Assembly: GCF_009769385.1 (NCBI RefSeq)
Contig: NZ_VKAB01000023.1
Span: 62,001-126,000, forward strand
Origin: Saccharothrix deserti
GTDB taxonomy: Bacteria > Actinomycetota > Actinomycetes > Mycobacteriales > Pseudonocardiaceae
Direction: 5' to 3'
Length of the DNA stretch: 64,000 nt
The notes beneath the pieces were generated by a model. The model ran no database searches and was not told the origin of the DNA. It saw only the letters and a list, made by a program, of their open reading frames with translations. Positions 1 through 8,342 of this stretch are shown in pieces; position 1 is the first letter of the stretch, and each line of letters begins with the position of its first letter. The translations under genes were made by a program, and so were the position numbers.

Positions 1-443
1 CGGCGCCGCACTCGCCGCTGACGTCGTACCCCGGCATCCCGCAGGCCGGCTTCAACTCCGACGCGGCGATCCAGAAGCTGAAGGGCAAGGGCGTGCCGGC
101 GGCCAAGCTGCTGCTCGGCATCGGCTTCTACGGACGCGGTTGGACGGGCGTGACGCAGTCCGCTCCGGGCGGCACGGCGACCGGCGCGGCGCCGGGCACG
201 TACGAGGCGGGCATCGAGGACTACAAGGTCCTGAAGACCAAGTGCCCGGCCACCGGCACCGTCGCGGGCACGGCGTACGCGTACTGCGGCAACCAGTGGT
301 GGAGCTACGACACCCCGGCCACCATCGGCGGCAAGATGAGCTACACCAAGGCCCAGGGCCTCGGCGGCGCGTTCTTCTGGGCCCTCGACGGTGACACCAC
401 CAACGGCGAACTGATCACCGCAATGGGCAACGGCCTGAAGTAA
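1..443 (+). CDS. GH18 chitinase, C-terminal part (start outside window)
   Basis: The reading frame is open from base 3, enters from the left edge and stops with TAA at 441-443, leaving 146 residues. Conserved GH18 segments are visible: KLLLGIGFYGRGW (the beta-strand after the catalytic region), a WWSYD patch, and GGAFFWALDGD near the end, the usual last strand of the TIM barrel whose Trp lines the substrate cleft. GH18 enzymes cut beta-1,4 links in chitin with substrate-assisted catalysis. The catalytic DxxDxDxE motif, signal peptide and any binding modules lie upstream of the window. The gene ends normally and is followed by a strong terminator, so nothing suggests decay, unlike the chitinase relic at 52978-53615. 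Confidence 0.9.
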   Translation, partial: APHSPLTSYPGIPQAGFNSDAAIQKLKGKGVPAAKLLLGIGFYGRGWTGVTQSAPGGTATGAAPGTYEAGIEDYKVLKTKCPATGTVAGTAYAYCGNQWWSYDTPATIGGKMSYTKAQGLGGAFFWALDGDTTNGELITAMGNGLK

Positions 444-462
444 CCCTCACGCACCCTGCACA

Positions 463-500
463 CGAAGGGCCCTGCGGACACCTGCCCGCAGGGCCCTTCG
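463..500 (+). terminator. Intrinsic terminator after the chitinase
   Basis: A perfect 15-bp inverted repeat (463-477 with 486-500) has an 8-nt loop and lies 20 bp after the chitinase stop codon. There is no long T tract, as is common in high-GC actinomycetes. Confidence 0.85.
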
Positions 501-506
501 GCCGTC

Positions 507-655
507 CTGAACGTTGAATTCGGGTGTCCCCAACGTAGGACACACGCACTCTGAACGTAGGACTCTCGCGGTCTGAACGTAGGACTCTCGCGAGAGTCCT
601 ACGTTCGCGTTGCGAGAGTCCTACGTTCAGGTGCCCTGAATTCAACACTCAGGCG
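507..655. repeat. Modular intergenic repeat cluster R1
   Basis: Six units of about 20 bp fill the space between the convergent chitinase and carboxypeptidase genes. The main unit reads CTGAACGTAGGACTCTCGCG or its complement. Variants end in ACACACG, or use the core AACGTTGAATTC. The stretch 575-606 is a perfect 32-bp palindrome with no loop, and the outermost units (507-521 and 637-652) are also inverted relatives of each other. The same family recurs at 9399-9486, 20071-20295, 26061-26222 and 46357-46529. Confidence 0.85.
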
Positions 656-658
656 GGA

Positions 659-2431
659 CTACACGGTCAGGCTCCACGAGTTGATGGAGCCGGTGTCCGC
701 CGAGGCCACGTCCTGGACGCGGAGCGTCCACGCACCGTTGCGCGCCTCGGACGAGACGTTCGCGGTGTACGTGGTGTCGATGTTGTTCGCCGAGTCGCTG
801 TTCGACCCCTTCAACCGGTACGCCGTGCCGTCCGGCGCGACCAGGTCGATCACCAGGTCACCCCGGTACGTGTGCACGATGTGCACCTCCACCTGCGACG
901 ACGACGAAGCGTTGCCCGTGCACCCGGCGATGGTGATGGTGCTGGAAACGGCCGCACCGTTGTCCGGGATCGCCACGTCGGTGTCGTTGGTGGCCTTGGC
1001 GCAATCCGAAGGCGGGTTGCCGCCACCGCCGCCGTACGGGTTGGCCGACTTCTTCGCCGCGTACATCAGCATCGGCTTGACCTTCGGCCAGAACGTCGAC
1101 GCCTGGCACGAGTACGTCGGGAAGAACCCGGAGCAGGTGCCGGACGACGGCCCGACCTCCCACACGAACGACGCCACGCCCAGGTCGTCGTACACCCAGT
1201 CGTCCGTCGCACCGGCCGCGTTGTACAGCACCTCACCCGGCTGCCCGTACCGCCAGCCACCGGCCAGCGACGCCATGTCCGCCGCCATCCCGCGCAGCGA
1301 CGCGTCGTTGCCCGCCTTGGAGGACGTGGTCCAGCCCCACGGGAACAGCACCAGGTTCGAGTAGCTGTGCATGGAGATCACGACACCGGTCGTGTCGGCC
1401 GGCGCGGCGTCGGTCACCCCGGTCCCACGGCGGTCGCGGTAGAGGTTGCGCCACAACGCCTGCAGCGCCCGCGTCTCGACCTCGGAGTTCGCCGACGGCC
1501 CCTTGTACGTCTGGTCGCACGGGTTGGACGACGTGCCCGCACCGCCCCAGTGTGAGTCGGTGTTGCGGTTGAGGTCGATGCCGACCTGCGACGACGACGT
1601 GCCGGAGCAGTTCGAGCCGTTCGTCGTGTTGGCGTTCTTGCGCTGGTAGCGCGGCGAGTTGCCGCCCTGCTGCACGATGTTCACGCCGTCCGGGTTGGCG
1701 ATCGGCACGACCCACACCTCGGTGCTGTCGAGCAGCGCGGTGACCTCGGCGTCGACGCCGTAACCGGTGGTCAGGTGGTCGATCCAGCGCCACGCCTGGT
1801 CACCGGTGGTCAGCTCGCGGGCGTGCAGCTGACCCATCACGAAGAACCGCGGCTTCGGCGCGGTCGGGTTCAGCGCGCAGTCGCCGGCGTTCTTCTTGGT
1901 GATGCAGATGGCGCGCAGGTCGTACCCGCCCGAACCCTGGGTCTTGCGCCACGAGTCGCCGTAGTCGACCAAAGTGGTCAGTGCCGGGTACTGCTGCCCG
2001 ACCAGGTCGAGGTGCGACCAGTGGGCGTTGATCGTGCGGTAGCCGCCGTAGTAGGTCTCGTTGATGTCGGCCGCCTCGAACGTCGGCGACTGCGACTTCT
2101 TGGCGGGCGGCTGCCACTCGGGCGCGGGCAGCACCTCGTCGATGACGGCGGTGAAACCGGCCTTCTTGAGGCCTTGGCCGGTGTCGGCGTCACCGAGCAC
2201 GAACAGGTAGTCGCCGTCCCGGTCCTCCAGCACGTCGAAGCCGCGCCCGAGCAGGTTCTGGGCGGCGGCGCCGAGCGGCGCGTGGACCTTGTAGACGTAG
2301 GTCGGTCCGGCTTGGACGGCGGCGACCTCGGGTGCGGGACCGGCGGTTCCGGGCGTGCCCCCGGTGACCACCGCGGCCGCCGCGACACCGGCTATCACCA
2401 GTGTCATCAGTGAACGTCTGGTCGACTTCAC
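659..2431 (-). CDS. Secreted M14 zinc carboxypeptidase with C-terminal P-domain
   Basis: This 590-residue protein is a secreted metallocarboxypeptidase that trims C-terminal residues from peptides. I place the start at GTG 2431 because AGGAGG lies 7 nt upstream and the protein then opens with a Sec signal peptide (KSTRRSL, then a hydrophobic stretch ending near GTAGPA). A propeptide-like region follows. The catalytic domain shows the zinc motif HARE in GQLHARELT, the substrate-binding segment GIDLNRN, the third zinc His in ISMHSYS, and the catalytic Glu in FVWEVG. The last 110 residues (DTDVAIPDNG to NSWSLTV) match the proprotein-convertase P-domain, a beta-sandwich often appended to secreted actinobacterial and gammaproteobacterial proteases. 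The gene converges on the chitinase across repeat cluster R1. Confidence 0.93.
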   Translation of the reverse strand: MKSTRRSLMTLVIAGVAAAAVVTGGTPGTAGPAPEVAAVQAGPTYVYKVHAPLGAAAQNLLGRGFDVLEDRDGDYLFVLGDADTGQGLKKAGFTAVIDEVLPAPEWQPPAKKSQSPTFEAADINETYYGGYRTINAHWSHLDLVGQQYPALTTLVDYGDSWRKTQGSGGYDLRAICITKKNAGDCALNPTAPKPRFFVMGQLHARELTTGDQAWRWIDHLTTGYGVDAEVTALLDSTEVWVVPIANPDGVNIVQQGGNSPRYQRKNANTTNGSNCSGTSSSQVGIDLNRNTDSHWGGAGTSSNPCDQTYKGPSANSEVETRALQALWRNLYRDRRGTGVTDAAPADTTGVVISMHSYSNLVLFPWGWTTSSKAGNDASLRGMAADMASLAGGWRYGQPGEVLYNAAGATDDWVYDDLGVASFVWEVGPSSGTCSGFFPTYSCQASTFWPKVKPMLMYAAKKSANPYGGGGGNPPSDCAKATNDTDVAIPDNGAAVSSTITIAGCTGNASSSSQVEVHIVHTYRGDLVIDLVAPDGTAYRLKGSNSDSANNIDTTYTANVSSEARNGAWTLRVQDVASADTGSINSWSLTV

Positions 2432-2583
2432 AGTTGTTCCTCCTAGGCAGGGTGAATCGGAGGATGGGGTACGCGAGCCCCTCGCAACACCCGCCATCCG
2501 GCCATACCTCGCCGTTCACAGGCAGGGGTTTTGACGGATACTCGTGAGGTACCCCGGATCTTGGTCCGGATGGAGGAGGAGTC

Positions 2584-2826
2584 GTGACGGACGAAGAACT
2601 AGTCGCGCGCATCACCCACCTGGTGGAGGAAGAGCACCGGTTGGAGAACTCGCGCATCGGCGAAGGCCTGAGCGAGGGTGATGCCCGACGGCTGCGGGAC
2701 CTCGAAGTCGCGCTCGACCAGACGTGGGACCTGCTGCGCCAACGCCGGGCACGCCGTGCGGCGGGCATGGACCCGGACGCCGCCGAGGCCCGCGATCCCA
2801 GCACCGTGGAAGGCTACCGCCAGTAG
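2584..2826 (+). CDS. DUF2630 family small protein
   Basis: This 80-residue acidic, helical protein begins MTDEELVARITHLVEEE and carries ALDQTWDLLRQRRA, the pattern I associate with DUF2630, a short actinobacterial family of unknown function. The start ATG... is read as GTG-type at 2584 with GGAGGAG directly upstream at normal spacing. It lies alone, divergent from the carboxypeptidase and followed by a 16-bp tandem duplication. There are no membrane segments or catalytic motifs. The high density of charged residues and Leu heptads suggests a helical hairpin. Confidence 0.75.
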   Translation: MTDEELVARITHLVEEEHRLENSRIGEGLSEGDARRLRDLEVALDQTWDLLRQRRARRAAGMDPDAAEARDPSTVEGYRQ

Positions 2827-2835
2827 CCGACCTCT

Positions 2836-2867
2836 GTCAGGCACGGACCCCGTCAGGCACGGACCCC
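2836..2867. repeat. Perfect 16-bp tandem duplication; rest of spacer empty
   Basis: GTCAGGCACGGACCCC occurs twice head to tail, starting 9 bp after the DUF2630 stop. In the remaining spacer to 3081 I see no gene and no convincing terminator. Confidence 0.8.
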
Positions 2868-3081
2868 CTCCTACAGCCGGCCGCGCTTGAACGCCGCTGC
2901 CGCCTCGGCGCCGACCAGACCGGTCAGCGGGCTTGGACCGTTGTCGCCCATGCTCCCCCATAACGCCTGTGACCTGCGCATTCTGCCAACCCCGACGGTG
3001 GCTTCGCAGGCGTTCGAGTGACCCGTCCTTGACCCGTCCCTTGGGGCAGCCCGCAGGGTCGTCGCCATGGAGGATGTGGGG

Positions 3082-3909
3082 GTGGCACGGCTATCGGGCA
3101 CACGGCTGCTGGGCATCGGCGAGTTCGCCCGCCGGTCGCGGCTGTCGGTGAAGGCGTTGAGGCTGTACGAGCGCCAGGGTCTGCTGCGGCCGGCCGAGAT
3201 CGGCCCGGACAACGGCTACCGGCGTTACCGGGAGGAGCAGCTGGTCGGGGCACGCCTGGTCGCGCTGCTGCGCAGGCTGGACATGCCGCTCGCCGTGGTG
3301 GCGAAGATCGTCGCCGCGCCCGAGGACGAACGGGCCGACCTGGTGACCGACTACTGGGCCGAGGTCGAGCACCGGATGGCCGTGCAACGCGGCCTGGCCG
3401 CCCACCTCCGCATCGTGTTGTCCGGAGGGAAGGGGTTGTTGGAGATGTACGAGGTCAAGCAGCGTGAAGTGTCGGAACAGGTGGTCCTCACCGAGCAGCG
3501 ACACCTGCTCGAACCGGCGTTGGTGGAGTGGATCGACGACTCGACGGACAGGCTGACCAAGGCGGCCGAGGCCTACGGGGGCGTGTCGGGACCGACGTTC
3601 GTGATCTACCACGGCGAGGTGAACGACGAGAGCGACGGGCCGGTGGAGATGTGCATCCCGGTGGCGGTGGACGGGCCGCCGAGCGGGGTGGCGGCGCGGG
3701 TCGAACCGGCGCACCGGGAGGCCTACGTGCGGCTGACCAAGGCGCAGGTGGTGTTCCCGCAGATCCTGTCGGCGTACGACGCGGTAGCCGTGTGGATCAA
3801 GGACAACGGTTTCGCGATCACCAACTCACCGCGCGAGGTCTACTTCACCGACTTCGACAGCGCGGCGCCTGATGACGAGGTCTGCGACGTCGCGTTCCCG
3901 ATGCGTTAG
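3082..3909 (+). CDS. MerR-family regulator with GyrI-like effector-binding domain
   Basis: The N-terminus (LGIGEFARRSRLSVKALRLY, then ERQGLLRPAEIG) is a MerR winged helix-turn-helix, followed by a dimerisation helix with the LRRLDMPLAVV region. The C-terminal half (GPTFVIYHGEV onward to EVCDVAFPMR) looks like the bacterial effector-binding (GyrI-like) domain that binds small hydrophobic or cationic drugs in BmrR/TipA-type activators. The first ATG is at 3067, but GTG 3082 has GGAGG 9 nt upstream and I prefer it (275 residues). Unlike many MerR genes it has no obvious adjacent target; the partner on the right is convergent. Its stop overlaps that of the DUF397 gene on the other strand (3906-3909). 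Confidence 0.88.
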   Translation: MARLSGTRLLGIGEFARRSRLSVKALRLYERQGLLRPAEIGPDNGYRRYREEQLVGARLVALLRRLDMPLAVVAKIVAAPEDERADLVTDYWAEVEHRMAVQRGLAAHLRIVLSGGKGLLEMYEVKQREVSEQVVLTEQRHLLEPALVEWIDDSTDRLTKAAEAYGGVSGPTFVIYHGEVNDESDGPVEMCIPVAVDGPPSGVAARVEPAHREAYVRLTKAQVVFPQILSAYDAVAVWIKDNGFAITNSPREVYFTDFDSAAPDDEVCDVAFPMR

Positions 3910-4094
3910 CAGGCGACGACCGAACGCAGGAACGCCACGAACGACCGCGCGGGGACGGCGATGTGCCCACCCGCGCGGTACTTCGTGTCCCGCACCGCCG
4001 CGAACCCCGGCACCACCGCGACCTCGACACACGTTCCGGTGCCGTCGGTGCGGCTGGAGGTCTTGAAGGTGGCGGCGGAGAAGTCCGGAGTCAT
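3906..4094 (-). CDS. DUF397 small protein, partner of the XRE regulator
   Basis: This 62-residue protein contains CVEVAVVPGFAAVRDTK and ARSFVAFLRSV, the hallmark of DUF397. These short proteins are encoded next to XRE-DUF5753 regulators throughout actinomycetes; the BldB/WhiJ-like pairs influence development and antibiotic production in Streptomyces. Start is ATG 4094 with GAGAGGTGG upstream. It lies 19 bp behind the upstream XRE gene and is almost certainly cotranscribed with it. Its TAA overlaps the MerR gene stop on the opposite strand. Role as antagonist or modulator of the XRE partner is inferred from family context only. Confidence 0.88.
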   Translation of the reverse strand: MTPDFSAATFKTSSRTDGTGTCVEVAVVPGFAAVRDTKYRAGGHIAVPARSFVAFLRSVVAC

Positions 4095-4113
4095 GCGGGG
4101 ACCACCTCTCGGG

Positions 4114-4986
4114 TCAGGCGTAATGGTCGGCCACGCCTTGGATGAACTTCCTCGATTGTTCCAGGTTCAGCGCATCGGCCGTAAGCCTGCTCCACAGGTC
4201 GGCGTAGTCGGCAACCTCGGGCACACCGTCGAGGTAGTCGGCGTCGTGCAGGTTCTCGACGTAGACCATCTCCAGGGGCGGCGCGCTCGTCGGGGCCGGA
4301 ATCCGCAGGATGGTGAAGCTGAACGGGACACCACCGCTGACCGGCGCGTCGAAGGGAAGAACCTGGATCCGGATGTTCCGTCGTCGCGTGAGCTTGTCCA
4401 GGTGGATCATCTGCTCGTGCATGACCGCGTTGCGGCCGAACGACCTGCGCAGGCAGCTCTCGCTGAGCACGAATCCGGCTGTCGCGGGCACCTGGCGGAA
4501 CAAGATCTCCTGCCGCTCCAGTCGAGTGGCCACGACGTCCTCGATGACTTCGGGTGAGTCGACCTTGAAGTGGTTCCCCAGTGTGGTCCGCATGTAGGCC
4601 TCGGTCTGCAACAGGCCGGGGATCATCTCCATGCCGTAGTGCTGGACAACGTTCGAGTCCTGCTCGAAGTCGAGGTAGGCGCGTTGCTGGAGCGGCACGA
4701 TCGCCCGGTGGTTGGACCAGCGCCCGCGTTGCGAGCGGGTCCGGGCCAGTTCCATGATCTCAAGCTTCTCCTCCTCGGTGTGCACGTCGTAGCGGTCGAG
4801 GAGCATCTTGGCGTCGCCAGGGGTCAGACCCTCTCGCCCCTTCTCCATCTTCGTGACGCGTGTCGTGTCGCGCCCGAGGAGCTTGGCGACCTCTTTCGGT
4901 TCGACACCCGCCCGCTCGCGCGCCTCGCGCATGTAGATCGACAGGAACTTGAGCCGGACAGTCGGCGTCATGGGCATCGGGATCAT
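4114..4986 (-). CDS. XRE helix-turn-helix regulator with DUF5753 domain
   Basis: This 290-residue cytoplasmic regulator has an N-terminal helix-turn-helix (MREARERAGVEPKEVAKLLG, then RVTKMEKGREG, about residues 18-58). A C-terminal DUF5753 domain follows, beginning near YLDFEQDSNVVQHYG and including IPGLLQTEAYMRT. It belongs to the large actinobacterial family paired with DUF397 proteins (WhiJ-like). The start is uncertain: in-frame ATG codons occur at 4986, 4977 and 4971 and none has a clear ribosome site. An imperfect palindrome just upstream (4997-5016) may be its own operator. A second DUF397-like gene diverges from it at 5102, so the regulator is flanked by two small possible partners. 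Confidence 0.9.
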   Translation of the reverse strand: MIPMPMTPTVRLKFLSIYMREARERAGVEPKEVAKLLGRDTTRVTKMEKGREGLTPGDAKMLLDRYDVHTEEEKLEIMELARTRSQRGRWSNHRAIVPLQQRAYLDFEQDSNVVQHYGMEMIPGLLQTEAYMRTTLGNHFKVDSPEVIEDVVATRLERQEILFRQVPATAGFVLSESCLRRSFGRNAVMHEQMIHLDKLTRRRNIRIQVLPFDAPVSGGVPFSFTILRIPAPTSAPPLEMVYVENLHDADYLDGVPEVADYADLWSRLTADALNLEQSRKFIQGVADHYA

Positions 4987-4996
4987 CCGATCGTGT

Positions 4997-5016
4997 CAAT
5001 TGCTGTGTAGCAGTTG
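4997..5016. promoter_or_regulatory. Imperfect palindrome between divergent XRE and small gene
   Basis: The arms CAATTGCT and AGCAGTTG (one mismatch) surround GTGT, 10 bp upstream of the XRE gene. The position suits autoregulation by the XRE protein, but this is inference. Confidence 0.4.
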
Positions 5017-5101
5017 CATGGAGATCTGACTAAGTCCAGGCTAGCAACCACGAGGGCCGATTCCGGCTCCTCGAACCTCGGACCACTCGAAAGGGGACAC
5101 C

Positions 5102-5317
5102 ATGGAAACCAAGCGGGAGTGGCTGATCCGGTGCACGGATCGGAAGAACGAGCCGTCCGTGTGCTCGATCGCGGTCAGTGGCGGCATCGTGGAGATCTGG
5201 GACACCAACGGCCACGTGATCAAGCTCGGAGGCACCGAGATCGCCGACTTCCGCACCATGTTCGCCGAAGCGGCCGAACGGGCGGCACAGGACGAGGGCA
5301 TGTTTCAGAGCAGCTGA
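5102..5317 (+). CDS. Small DUF397-like protein, divergent from the XRE gene
   Basis: This 71-residue protein starts at ATG 5102 with AAAGGGGA upstream. Its core (CSIAVSGGIVEIWDTNG, then EIADFRTMFAEA) can be laid over the DUF397 pattern of the gene at 3906-4094: a Cys, a short beta strand, a Gly turn, a V-x-x-x-D strand and a final aromatic-rich helix. I therefore suggest a divergent DUF397 relative rather than an unrelated small protein, at moderate confidence. It is transcribed away from the XRE regulator and converges on recD2. Its stop lies inside a 15-bp tandem duplication shared with the recD2 stop. Confidence 0.6.
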   Translation: METKREWLIRCTDRKNEPSVCSIAVSGGIVEIWDTNGHVIKLGGTEIADFRTMFAEAAERAAQDEGMFQSS

Positions 5318-5333
5318 GTTCAGAGCAGCTGAG
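5304..5333. repeat. 15-bp tandem duplication spanning two convergent stop codons
   Basis: TTCAGAGCAGCTGAG is repeated exactly. The first copy carries the TGA of the small plus-strand gene; the second begins with the TGA (minus strand) of recD2. Confidence 0.85.
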
Positions 5334-7485
5334 CCAGCCGGTGGTCCAGCGCCGTGTGCCGACGTCCAGCGCCCACGGTGCGGACCGCCTGCCCGATCGC
5401 CTTCCGCGACCCGACCAGCACCACCAACTTCTTCGCCCGCGTCACCGCCGTGTACAGCAGGTTCCGCTGGAGCATCATCCACGCGCTGGTCGTGATCGGG
5501 ATGACGACACAGGGATATTCACTGCCCTGCGAACGGTGGATCGTCATCGCGTACGCGTGGGTCAACTCGTCCAGCTCACTGAACTCGTAGTCGACGTCCT
5601 CGTCCTCGTCGGTCCGGATGGTCAGCTTCTGCTCCACCAGATCGATGTCCGTCACCACACCGAGCGTGCCGTTGAAGACGTTCTTGTCGTAGTTGTTGCG
5701 CATCTGGGTGACCTTGTCCCCGACCCGGAACACCCGCCCGCCGAACCGGCGTTCCGGCATGTCCTGTTTGGACGGTGTCAGCGCCTCCTGCAACAACGCG
5801 TTCAACCCGCCCGCGCCCGCCGGTCCCCGGTGCATCGGCGCGAGCACCTGCACGTCCGTGCGCGGCTTGAGGCCGAACTTGCGGGGAATGCGGTTGGCCA
5901 CGACGTCGACCACCAACGTGGCCGCGTCCTCCGCCTCCTCCGCCGGGAAGAGGAAGAAGTCCGGCATTCCTTGCACGATCGGGTAATCGCCGTTGTTGAT
6001 CCGGTGCGCGTTGGTCACCACGCCGGACTGCTGCGCCTGCCGGAAGATGTGCGTGAGGCGGACGTTCGGGATGGGGCTCTTCTCGGAGAGCACGTCGCGC
6101 AGCACCTCGCCGGCGCCGACGGACGGCAGCTGGTCGACGTCACCGACCAACAGCAGGTGCGCGCCGGGCGCGACGGCCTTCACCAGCTTGTTCGCCAGCA
6201 GCAGGTCGAGCATGGACGCCTCGTCCACCACGACGAGGTCCGCGTCGAGCGGCCGGTCGCGGTCGTAGGCGGCGTCACCGCCGGGCTTCAGCTCCAGCAA
6301 CCGGTGCACGGTGCGGGCCTCGTGACCGGTCAGCTCGGTCAGCCGCTTGGCCGCCCGGCCGGTGGGCGCGGCCAGCACGACCTTCGCCCCCTTGGCCACG
6401 GCCAGCTTCACGATCGACCGCACGGTGAAGCTCTTGCCGCACCCCGGACCACCCGTGAGCACGGCGACCTTGCTGGTCAGGGCCAGCCGAACCGCGTCGC
6501 GCTGCTTGTCCTCCAGTGACGCGCCGAGCCACGCGAACGCGCGCTCCCAGTCGACCTTCTGGAACGCGGGCATCCGCTCGTCCCCGGTCCTGAGCAGCCG
6601 CAACAGCTGGTTGGCCAGCGAGATCTCGGCCCGGTGGAACGCGACCAGGTAGATGCCGGGCTCGCCGTCCGGCATGATCTCGCGGACCACGCCCTCCTCC
6701 GCGACCAGCTCGGCCAGGCACTCGATGACCAGGCCCGCGTCGACCTGGAGGATCTTGATCGCGTCACCGATGAGCTCGTTCTCGGGCAGGTAGCAGTTGC
6801 CGTCGCCGGTGGCCTCGGACAGCGTGAACTGGAGCCCGGCCTTCACCCGTTGCGGGCTGTCGTGGGGGATGCCGACGGCCTTCGCGATCACGTCGGCGGT
6901 GCGGAACCCGATGCCCCAGACGTCGTTCGCCAGGCGGTAGGGCTCCTCGCGGACGACGTCGATCGCCTTGTCGCTGTACTGCTTGTAGATGCGCACGGCC
7001 AACGACGTCGACACGCCGACGCCCTGGAGGAAGACCATGACCTCCTTGATGGCCTTCTGCTCCTCCCACGCGGCGGCGATCATCTTGGTGCGCTTGGGGC
7101 CGAGCTTGGGCACCTCGATCAGGCGTTGCGGTTCGTGTTCGATGACGTCCAGCGCGTCGACACCGAAATGGGTGACGATCCGGTCGGCCAGCACCGGCCC
7201 GATGCCCTTGATCAGGCCCGAGCCGAGGTAACGGCGGATGCCCTGGATGGTGGCCGGCAGCACGGTCGTGTAGTCGTCCACGTGGAACTGCTTGCCGTAC
7301 TGCGGGTGCGAACCCCACCGCCCGCGCATCCGGATCGACTCGCCGGGCTGCGCGCCGAGCAGCGACCCGACCACCGTGATCAAGTCCCCACCACGCCCGG
7401 TGTCGACGCGGGCGACCGTGTAGCCGGTCTCCTCGTTGGCGAACGTGATCCGCTCCAGCACCGCTTCCAGGACCGCATCAGCCAC
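5320..7485 (-). CDS. recD2: RecD2-type ATP-dependent DNA helicase
   Basis: This 721-residue SF1B 5'-3' DNA helicase belongs to the RecD2/RecD-like family that acts without RecBC. The N-terminal domain (residues 1-90) is the OB-like region; helix-hairpin-helix segments follow (GSGLIKGIGPVLADRI, about 88-103). Walker A GGPGCGKS lies near residues 345-352, Walker B VVVDEAS near 418-424, and a GDxxQLPSVGAG motif III is present. The C-terminal SH3-like insertion and THAYAMTIHRSQGSEY (motif V/VI) complete the helicase core. The start is GTG 7485; it has no ribosome site but TAGGGT lies 6 nt upstream, typical of a leaderless transcript. Likely role is DNA repair and replication-fork maintenance. Confidence 0.93.
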   Translation of the reverse strand: MADAVLEAVLERITFANEETGYTVARVDTGRGGDLITVVGSLLGAQPGESIRMRGRWGSHPQYGKQFHVDDYTTVLPATIQGIRRYLGSGLIKGIGPVLADRIVTHFGVDALDVIEHEPQRLIEVPKLGPKRTKMIAAAWEEQKAIKEVMVFLQGVGVSTSLAVRIYKQYSDKAIDVVREEPYRLANDVWGIGFRTADVIAKAVGIPHDSPQRVKAGLQFTLSEATGDGNCYLPENELIGDAIKILQVDAGLVIECLAELVAEEGVVREIMPDGEPGIYLVAFHRAEISLANQLLRLLRTGDERMPAFQKVDWERAFAWLGASLEDKQRDAVRLALTSKVAVLTGGPGCGKSFTVRSIVKLAVAKGAKVVLAAPTGRAAKRLTELTGHEARTVHRLLELKPGGDAAYDRDRPLDADLVVVDEASMLDLLLANKLVKAVAPGAHLLLVGDVDQLPSVGAGEVLRDVLSEKSPIPNVRLTHIFRQAQQSGVVTNAHRINNGDYPIVQGMPDFFLFPAEEAEDAATLVVDVVANRIPRKFGLKPRTDVQVLAPMHRGPAGAGGLNALLQEALTPSKQDMPERRFGGRVFRVGDKVTQMRNNYDKNVFNGTLGVVTDIDLVEQKLTIRTDEDEDVDYEFSELDELTHAYAMTIHRSQGSEYPCVVIPITTSAWMMLQRNLLYTAVTRAKKLVVLVGSRKAIGQAVRTVGAGRRHTALDHRLAQLL

Positions 7486-7491
7486 CGGGTA

Positions 7492-7497
7492 ACCCTA
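7492..7497 (-). promoter_or_regulatory. Leaderless -10 box for recD2
   Basis: TAGGGT on the minus strand ends 6 nt before the GTG start, and no Shine-Dalgarno sequence is present. Confidence 0.5.
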
Positions 7498-7654
7498 GGA
7501 CGCCCCACCGACTACCAGCTACGCAGGTGACGACTGGGAGCGCTCCCAGATTCGCCCGTCCGGCCGCGCGGCGGCTGCGGAGGCCCGGTTTCCCTCATCC
7601 CCGGTCTCCACAGGACGTTCACAAGTCGCGCCGGTCACCTCCACGGCTCGCACA

Positions 7655-7660
7655 TAGAGT
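7655..7660 (+). promoter_or_regulatory. Leaderless -10 box for the response regulator
   Basis: TAGAGT is followed by 7 nt and then ATG 7668, with no ribosome site. Confidence 0.5.
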
Positions 7661-7667
7661 CGGTCGC

Positions 7668-8342
7668 ATGACACGTCGGGTTCTGGTGGTCGAGGACGAC
7701 CTGACCATCGCCGAGTCGGTGGCCGCGCGGTTGCGCGCCGAGGGGTTCGAGGTGGAGTTGGCGCACGACGGTCCGTCCGCCGTCGCACGGGCCAGGGACA
7801 CCCGGCCTGACCTCGTGGTGCTGGACGTGCTGCTGCCGGGGTTCGACGGGCTGGAGGTGTGCCGGCGGATCCAGGCCAGCCGTCCGGTGCCGGTGCTCAT
7901 GCTGACCGCGCGTGGCGACGAGACGGACCTGCTCGTGGGGCTCGCGGTCGGGGCGGACGACTACCTGACCAAGCCGTTCTCGATCCGCGAGTTGGCCGCT
8001 CGGGTGCACGCGTTGTTGCGGCGGGTGGAGCGGGCGGCGTCGGCCGCGGCGGCCCGGATCACCGTTGCGGACCTGGAGATCGACCTGGCCGAGCGGCGGG
8101 TGACGCGCGGTGGGGCGGAGGCGCACCTGACGCCGACCGAGTTCGAGCTGTTGGTGCACCTGGCCGAACGGCCGCGTGCCGTGCAGTCGCGTGAGCGGTT
8201 GTTGAACGAGGTGTGGGGGTGGAACGACGGGACCGGGACGCGGACCGTGGACAGCCACATCAAGGCGTTGCGGCGGAAGTTGGGGACGGACCTGATCCGG
8301 ACCGTGCACGGCATCGGCTACGCGTTGGAGGTGCCCAGGTGA
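7668..8342 (+). CDS. OmpR/PhoB-family response regulator
   Basis: This 224-residue protein has a receiver domain with the acidic pair EDD near the N-terminus, phospho-acceptor Asp in VVLDVLLPG, the conserved Thr/Ser in MLTARGD and Lys in YLTKPFS. A winged-helix output domain (HLTPTEFELLVHLAE to TVDSHIKALRRKLG, about residues 130-220) binds DNA. The ATG 7668 start fits the family N-terminus and lies 7 nt after a TAGAGT box. The stop overlaps the GTG of the histidine kinase (GTGA), so the two are translationally coupled and form one signalling operon. The DUF4153 membrane protein downstream may be functionally linked, but repeat cluster R2 lies between them. Confidence 0.95.
   Translation: MTRRVLVVEDDLTIAESVAARLRAEGFEVELAHDGPSAVARARDTRPDLVVLDVLLPGFDGLEVCRRIQASRPVPVLMLTARGDETDLLVGLAVGADDYLTKPFSIRELAARVHALLRRVERAASAAAARITVADLEIDLAERRVTRGGAEAHLTPTEFELLVHLAERPRAVQSRERLLNEVWGWNDGTGTRTVDSHIKALRRKLGTDLIRTVHGIGYALEVPR

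Noticed and set aside
507..655. R1 as an insertion sequence or MITE
   Set aside because: There are no terminal inverted repeats with target duplication, and the unit number and order vary by locus.
3067..3081. ATG 3067 as the MerR start
   Set aside because: It lacks a ribosome site, while GTG 3082 has GGAGG at good spacing.
5014..6519. Long plus-strand frame of 501 codons opposite recD2
   Set aside because: It is the antisense shadow of recD2, rich in Arg, His and Asp with no domain, and recD2 motifs are unambiguous.
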